Shown: one piece after another, positions 60,141-64,000 of the stretch
How positions within the stretch are numbered: position 1 is the stretch's first letter
How the letters are laid out: every line of letters begins with the position of its first letter
NCBI GenBank assembly: GCA_947498065.1
Contig: CANMIS010000003.1
Coordinates: 124,001 to 188,000, forward strand
Reading direction: 5' to 3'
Length of the DNA: 64,000 nt
Source of the DNA: an uncultured Erythrobacter sp.
GTDB lineage: Bacteria > Pseudomonadota > Alphaproteobacteria > Sphingomonadales > Sphingomonadaceae
The notes under the pieces: generated by a model
The model's database searches: none
Told to the model about the DNA's origin: nothing
Seen by the model: only the letters and a program-made list of their open reading frames with translations
Position numbers and translations under genes: made by a program

Positions 60141-61170
60141 GCTTCAGCACGCCATCATCGCGGCTGTCGAACAGCTTATAGGCCTCTGCGCCTTCGCTGA
60201 GGTTGAATTGGTGACTGAACAATCCGTCCGCCTTCATTCGCCCGGACTGCACCAGTGGCACGAGATGCGGCCACATGTTTGTCACATCGCAAATCCCGCC
60301 GCGCACAGTGATATTCTTGAACATAATCAGTGGCAAAGGCAGCACATCATCGGGTTCTGGAATGCCGACAAAGCTGGCGTTTCCGCCGCGCGCGGTCAGC
60401 GGCAGCACCGCATTGATCGCACCCTTCGCGCCGCTTGCCTCGAACACTGACTGAGCGCCGCGGCCGCCGGTCGCCTCCATCACTTGCGCGTGCAGCTCTG
60501 GGCCGGGAGCAAAGGCGGTGGCGCCCAGTTTCTCCGCCATCGCGCGGCGCGCGGGCACGGGATCAATCGCGATCACCTGGCTCGCGCCCAGCAAGAACGC
60601 CAATTCCACCCCAATCAGGCCAATCGGGCCAAGGCCAACCACGGCGACACTGCCGCCGGGCTTTGGATCGGCGCGCATCAGGCCGAAATAGGCGGTCGCC
60701 ATGCCGTCGGTCAGCAGCAGCGCCTGTTCTGTCGTCAGCCCATCGGTAGAGAACAAGGTCGCATCGGCATTGGGCACGTTCACATATTCTGCCTGGCCGC
60801 CTTGCAGCTCTGTGCTGAGGCCAAAGGCGGTCGCTTTACGGCACGATGCGGCATTGCCTGTGCGGCAGGCAGAGCAGCTGCCGCAGCCTGTTCCGCCAGC
60901 GGCCAGCACCTTGTCACCGACCTTAAAGCCGTGAACATCGCAGCCGGCCTCAACAACCTCGCCAATGAATTCATGACCGACGCAAAACTTAGGAATATCA
61001 GAACCATATTCGGTGTTTCCGATATGCGCGCCGTGATACATGTGCAGATCGCTGCCGCAGATTGAGCAGCTTTCGACCTTTAGAATAACGCTGTTGTCGC
61101 TGCGCAATTTCGGGTCGGCATAGCTTTCATAGCGAATGTCTCGCGGTCCGTTGAACACCAGCGCTTGCAT
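60121..61170 (-). CDS. zinc-dependent alcohol dehydrogenase (MDR family)
   Basis: 349 residues. Catalytic zinc ligands are Cys in SICGSDLHMYHG and His-Glu in VGHEFIGEV. The structural zinc cluster is CGSCSACRTGNAASC. The NAD(P) Rossmann motif is VVGLGPIGLIG. It resembles the threonine dehydrogenase/formaldehyde dehydrogenase-like branch; the substrate is not evident. Convergent overlap of 20 bases with the GNAT gene. Confidence 0.9.
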   Translation of the reverse strand: MQALVFNGPRDIRYESYADPKLRSDNSVILKVESCSICGSDLHMYHGAHIGNTEYGSDIPKFCVGHEFIGEVVEAGCDVHGFKVGDKVLAAGGTGCGSCSACRTGNAASCRKATAFGLSTELQGGQAEYVNVPNADATLFSTDGLTTEQALLLTDGMATAYFGLMRADPKPGGSVAVVGLGPIGLIGVELAFLLGASQVIAIDPVPARRAMAEKLGATAFAPGPELHAQVMEATGGRGAQSVFEASGAKGAINAVLPLTARGGNASFVGIPEPDDVLPLPLIMFKNITVRGGICDVTNMWPHLVPLVQSGRMKADGLFSHQFNLSEGAEAYKLFDSRDDGVLKLRIDVG

Positions 61171-61332
61171 TGAATTGTCTCTCCCAAAAGTCCGTTGGCT
61201 TCCCCCATCGCCGGATCACCGGCTGACCGCAAGCGACATTCTCCTGCGCGGACGTAAAGAGCCAGACTGTCCCGCTTTATCCGATTTCGCTTGATATTCT
61301 GCGCCAGCTTTGGGAATTCACGCGCAACGAAC

Positions 61333-63162
61333 ATGCTGTCGCTTCCAACATATCACGCCATGGCTGCCATGGCCCTTACGGTCATGATGTTCGTCGGCTT
61401 TGTCCGCGGACGTATGTCGATTGAAATCGTCTCGCTGCTGACGATCGCGGTGATCGCGGTTGGCCTGTATTTCTTCCCTATCCCGAAAATCGACCCCGTA
61501 ACTGGTCTGGTAGAAGCGGGTAGCCCCACTGACGGGCTTGTCCTCGCATTTGGAGGGTTCGGGCATTACGCGCTGATCACGATTTGCGCGTTGATGGTGA
61601 TGGGCAGGGGCCTGGTTGTTACCGGCGCTCTGGAGCCTGCTGCCCGCGTGCTAGAACGGGTCTTCAAGATCAACCTCCAGCTCGGCCTGCTCGTCTCGCT
61701 GCTGATCGTTCTGTTCCTGTCCATGTTCGTCAACAACACTCCGGTTCTGGTGTTGATGATCCCCATTTTCGCCGCGCTTGCGGCGCGCGGGGCCTTGCCC
61801 ACTTCCAAAACTCTCATGCCGCTTAACGCCGCATCACTGATCGGCGGGCTGGCGACCACGATTGGCACATCGACCAATATTCTGGTGGTCTCCATCGCGG
61901 TTGATCTGGGCATGCGCGAGATGGGCGTGTTTGATTTTACGCCGATTGTGCTGGGCGCGGCGCTGATCGCGCTGCCCTATATGTGGCTGGTGATGCCGCG
62001 CCTGCTGAAAGATAATAAGGTCGCAGCGGACCAGAATGTGCGGCGGTTCCACACCCGCCTGAGGATTGCGGGCGATAGCGATCTGATCGGTCAGGATGTC
62101 TCCGACATTTTGCCCAAGCTGCCCGATGGAATCATTTTTCACGGCGAGCAAAAGGGGCCAATTCAGCCCCAACAGCGCATTCATATTTCCGGTACGCACG
62201 AGGCGCTCGAGGATGCGGTTCGTGAGCTCAAAGGAGAGCTTGCGCCAAACTGGGTGCTCGACCGGATTAAGCGCAGTTCAGCGGCGCTGGGCAGTGATAT
62301 CCTCGTCTTTGAAATGACTGTGACGGCGGATTCCCGCCTGATCACGCGGACATTGCCGTCCTCTGGCATTGCCGATCTATACGGTGTTGCGGTGCTGGGC
62401 ATTCACCGGCCAGCGCGCGTTTTGGGCGGGCCGGATCAATATTCTGATGGCGGCGATCTGCGCATCACAGAGGGCGACGTGCTGCTGGTGATGGGCATTC
62501 AGGAAGATCTGGAGGCGTTTTCGCGCGCGGACAGCCTGCTGATGCTCGATGGCGCACGCGAGATGCCGCGCCGCTCCAAAGCGCTATTGGCCGCCGCGAT
62601 CATGGGCTTTTCCGTGTTTACCGCCGCGGTGGGGATCTTCCCGATTGCGATCTCCGCTCTGGCAGGCGCGATTTTGATGTTCGTCACCGGCTGCGTGAAG
62701 TTTGACAGAGTGGGCCGGGCGCTGTCCGGCCAAGTGATCGTGCTGGTCGCGGCCAGTATCGCGATTGGCCGGATTATCGATGAAAGCGGCGCTGCCGCCT
62801 GGCTGGGTGAGGCCCTGTCATTGGGACTTATCATATTGCCGCCTGCCTTGGTGCTGGCCGCGATCATGGCATTCGTAACGGTGCTGACGAACTTTGCCTC
62901 CAACGCGACCGCTGCAACTGTCGGCACGCCGATTGCCTTTAGCATTGCGGCCCAGCTGGACCTGCCGCCAGAGCCGCTGGTGCTGGCCGTGCTGTTCGGG
63001 TGCAACCTCTGCTACGCGACCCCGATTGCCTATCAGACCAACATGCTGATCATGGCGGAGGGGAATTATGACTTCGCCGATTATGTCCGCACCGGCGTTC
63101 CGCTGGTGGTGTTGATGGTGGCGACGTTGTCGGTCCTGCTCGCGATCACCTATGGTCTGTAG
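61333..63162 (+). CDS. SLC13 family permease with two TrkA-C domains
   Basis: 609 residues. Two hydrophobic halves of about five to six helices each flank a central cytoplasmic region (about residues 235-400) with two RCK_C/TrkA_C-like domains. Transport motifs are FVNNTPVLVLMIPIFAALAARGA with GGLATTIGTSTNILVV, and in the second half FASNATAATVGTPIAF. Relatives carry sulfate, dicarboxylates or other anions; the substrate is open. ATG 61333 is used; the frame is open from 61291. Confidence 0.92.
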   Translation: MLSLPTYHAMAAMALTVMMFVGFVRGRMSIEIVSLLTIAVIAVGLYFFPIPKIDPVTGLVEAGSPTDGLVLAFGGFGHYALITICALMVMGRGLVVTGALEPAARVLERVFKINLQLGLLVSLLIVLFLSMFVNNTPVLVLMIPIFAALAARGALPTSKTLMPLNAASLIGGLATTIGTSTNILVVSIAVDLGMREMGVFDFTPIVLGAALIALPYMWLVMPRLLKDNKVAADQNVRRFHTRLRIAGDSDLIGQDVSDILPKLPDGIIFHGEQKGPIQPQQRIHISGTHEALEDAVRELKGELAPNWVLDRIKRSSAALGSDILVFEMTVTADSRLITRTLPSSGIADLYGVAVLGIHRPARVLGGPDQYSDGGDLRITEGDVLLVMGIQEDLEAFSRADSLLMLDGAREMPRRSKALLAAAIMGFSVFTAAVGIFPIAISALAGAILMFVTGCVKFDRVGRALSGQVIVLVAASIAIGRIIDESGAAAWLGEALSLGLIILPPALVLAAIMAFVTVLTNFASNATAATVGTPIAFSIAAQLDLPPEPLVLAVLFGCNLCYATPIAYQTNMLIMAEGNYDFADYVRTGVPLVVLMVATLSVLLAITYGL

Positions 63163-63389
63163 GATCGGCCGATTGGCGATTTCCTACTGCGGTGAAAATA
63201 TGCGACACCTCGCAGCATGATTTTGATGAGCCACTTTGCCGCGCGATTGATCGCTTTTTTCGATCAAACAGGCATGGTTCAATCGGATGGATTTTTGGCC
63301 TTAGACTGTGTTCCAGCTGTTCCAAGCGTGCTTCACGTGCGGCGAACGGAGCGCGGCGATGTTGGGGCGATCACAACGGGAGTGAGACG

Positions 63390-64000
63390 ATGGTTCGGGT
63401 AATTCGGAAAAGCACGGCGACACTGGGGCTGGTACTGGGCGCGATGGCGCTGGCCGTGCCGGCGCAGGCGGACGAGCTGCGTGATGCGGTGGGCGAGGAC
63501 ATGCCGGGCCTGATGGAGCTCTACAAGGACCTGCACGCCAATCCGGAGCTGTCGTTTCAGGAGTTCGAGACCGCCAAGAAGCTGGCAGCCCGCGCGCGTG
63601 ACCTCGGCTTTGAGGTGACAGAGGATGTTGGCCAGACCGGCGTTGTCGCGGTGATGCGCAATGGCGAGGGGCCAACGGTCATGCTGCGCGCCGATATGGA
63701 CGGCCTGCCGGTGACGGAGCAAACCGGGCTGCCCTATGCCTCCAAGGCGAAAGGCGTGCCGGCCTCTGGGATTGAGAGCGGCCTGATGCATGCCTGCGGG
63801 CACGACACACACATGGCGGCCTGGATCGGCGCGGCGCAGCTGCTCGCCGAGCGCAAGGACGAATGGCAGGGCACTCTGGTGATGATCCTGCAACCGGCCG
63901 AAGAGCTGGGGCTGGGCGCGCTGGCGATGCTGGAGGACGGCCTGTTCACCCGCTTTCCAAAGCCTGACTATGTGCTGGGCTTCCACGATGCCGCAGGCGC
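63390..64000 (+). CDS. M20 family amidohydrolase, exported (3' end outside window)
   Basis: 203 codons are visible before the window ends. A signal peptide (MVRVIRKSTATLGLVLGAMALAVPAQA) is followed by the M20D peptidase/amidohydrolase start LMELYKDLHANPELSFQEFETAKKLA. Metal-binding motifs are MLRADMDGLP (Asp), GLMHACGHDTHMAA (Cys and His pair) and ILQPAEELGLGA (Glu pair). Relatives cleave N-acyl or hippurate-like amides. The signal peptide implies periplasmic action. Confidence 0.92.
   Translation, partial: MVRVIRKSTATLGLVLGAMALAVPAQADELRDAVGEDMPGLMELYKDLHANPELSFQEFETAKKLAARARDLGFEVTEDVGQTGVVAVMRNGEGPTVMLRADMDGLPVTEQTGLPYASKAKGVPASGIESGLMHACGHDTHMAAWIGAAQLLAERKDEWQGTLVMILQPAEELGLGALAMLEDGLFTRFPKPDYVLGFHDAAG

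Overview
This window looks like a chromosomal segment of an alphaproteobacterium, most likely of the Sphingomonadales and probably Erythrobacteraceae. That placement is an inference from gene content and order: fur-plsC, mucR, rimI-tsaB, nitroreductase-nifU, and miaB/phoH/ybeY/corC. Support also comes from a Fur without the CxxC zinc motif, a class II DAHP synthase, the two-gene egtBD ergothioneine operon, and high-GC codon use. No rRNA, CRISPR array, prophage or intact IS transposase is visible. There is one tRNA (Gln, UUG). The left end cuts a DUF1295 gene and the right end cuts an M20 amidohydrolase gene.

Layout. 1-5.5 kb: DUF1295 protein, DUF1489 protein, MgtE, cyclophilin, a lipase-like lipoprotein and MiaB. 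5.5-7.8 kb: two diverged secreted paralogues of unknown function, separated by a scar that holds a copy of the phoH 5' end and part of a third paralogue. 8-10.6 kb: phoH-ybeY-corC. 10.7-16.1 kb: regulators and housekeeping genes (LysR, PlsC, Fur, MucR, RimI, TsaB, nitroreductase, NifU-type protein). 16-26 kb: M16 protease, DAHP synthase, a diguanylate cyclase, egtB-egtD, an FAD oxidoreductase and an aspartic protease. 26-32 kb: tRNA-Gln, YghU, NAD+ synthetase with an in-frame helix-turn-helix extension, and an ammonium transporter fused to a chemoreceptor signalling domain. 32-36.6 kb: a pirin/azoreductase/DoxX set facing a LysR regulator across two palindromes, then three tandem STAS-like paralogues. 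36.6-43 kb: the overlapping ilvE-(membrane protein)-trhO-GST operon, a tiny gene with an exceptional ribosome-binding site, a lipoprotein, TlyA, and a lipoprotein made mostly of Cys and Ala. 43-51 kb: TspO, UbiK, an S9 peptidase, RecO, LeuB, two glycosyltransferases and an inverted-repeat-flanked GIY-YIG cassette between the two glycosyltransferase genes. 51-64 kb: TetR with two strong operators, MetZ, SulP, a DsbA-like isomerase, a nested inverted-repeat element, a second S9 peptidase, ApaG, LysR, GNAT, alcohol dehydrogenase, an SLC13 permease and M20.

Most interesting items: (1) the Amt-MCP fusion at 29991-32282, which keeps both the twin-histidine pore and the chemoreceptor hairpin; (2) six copies of a dispersed intergenic repeat (about 39.8-59.6 kb) whose stems differ in sequence but keep their pairing; (3) a 365-bp GIY-YIG cassette bounded by inverted repeats; (4) a small transcript with a 13-nt perfect anti-SD match, a coding-like but frameshifted peptide and a strong terminator; (5) a 16-cysteine repeat lipoprotein; (6) the nested inverted-repeat, MITE-like element at 55.7 kb.
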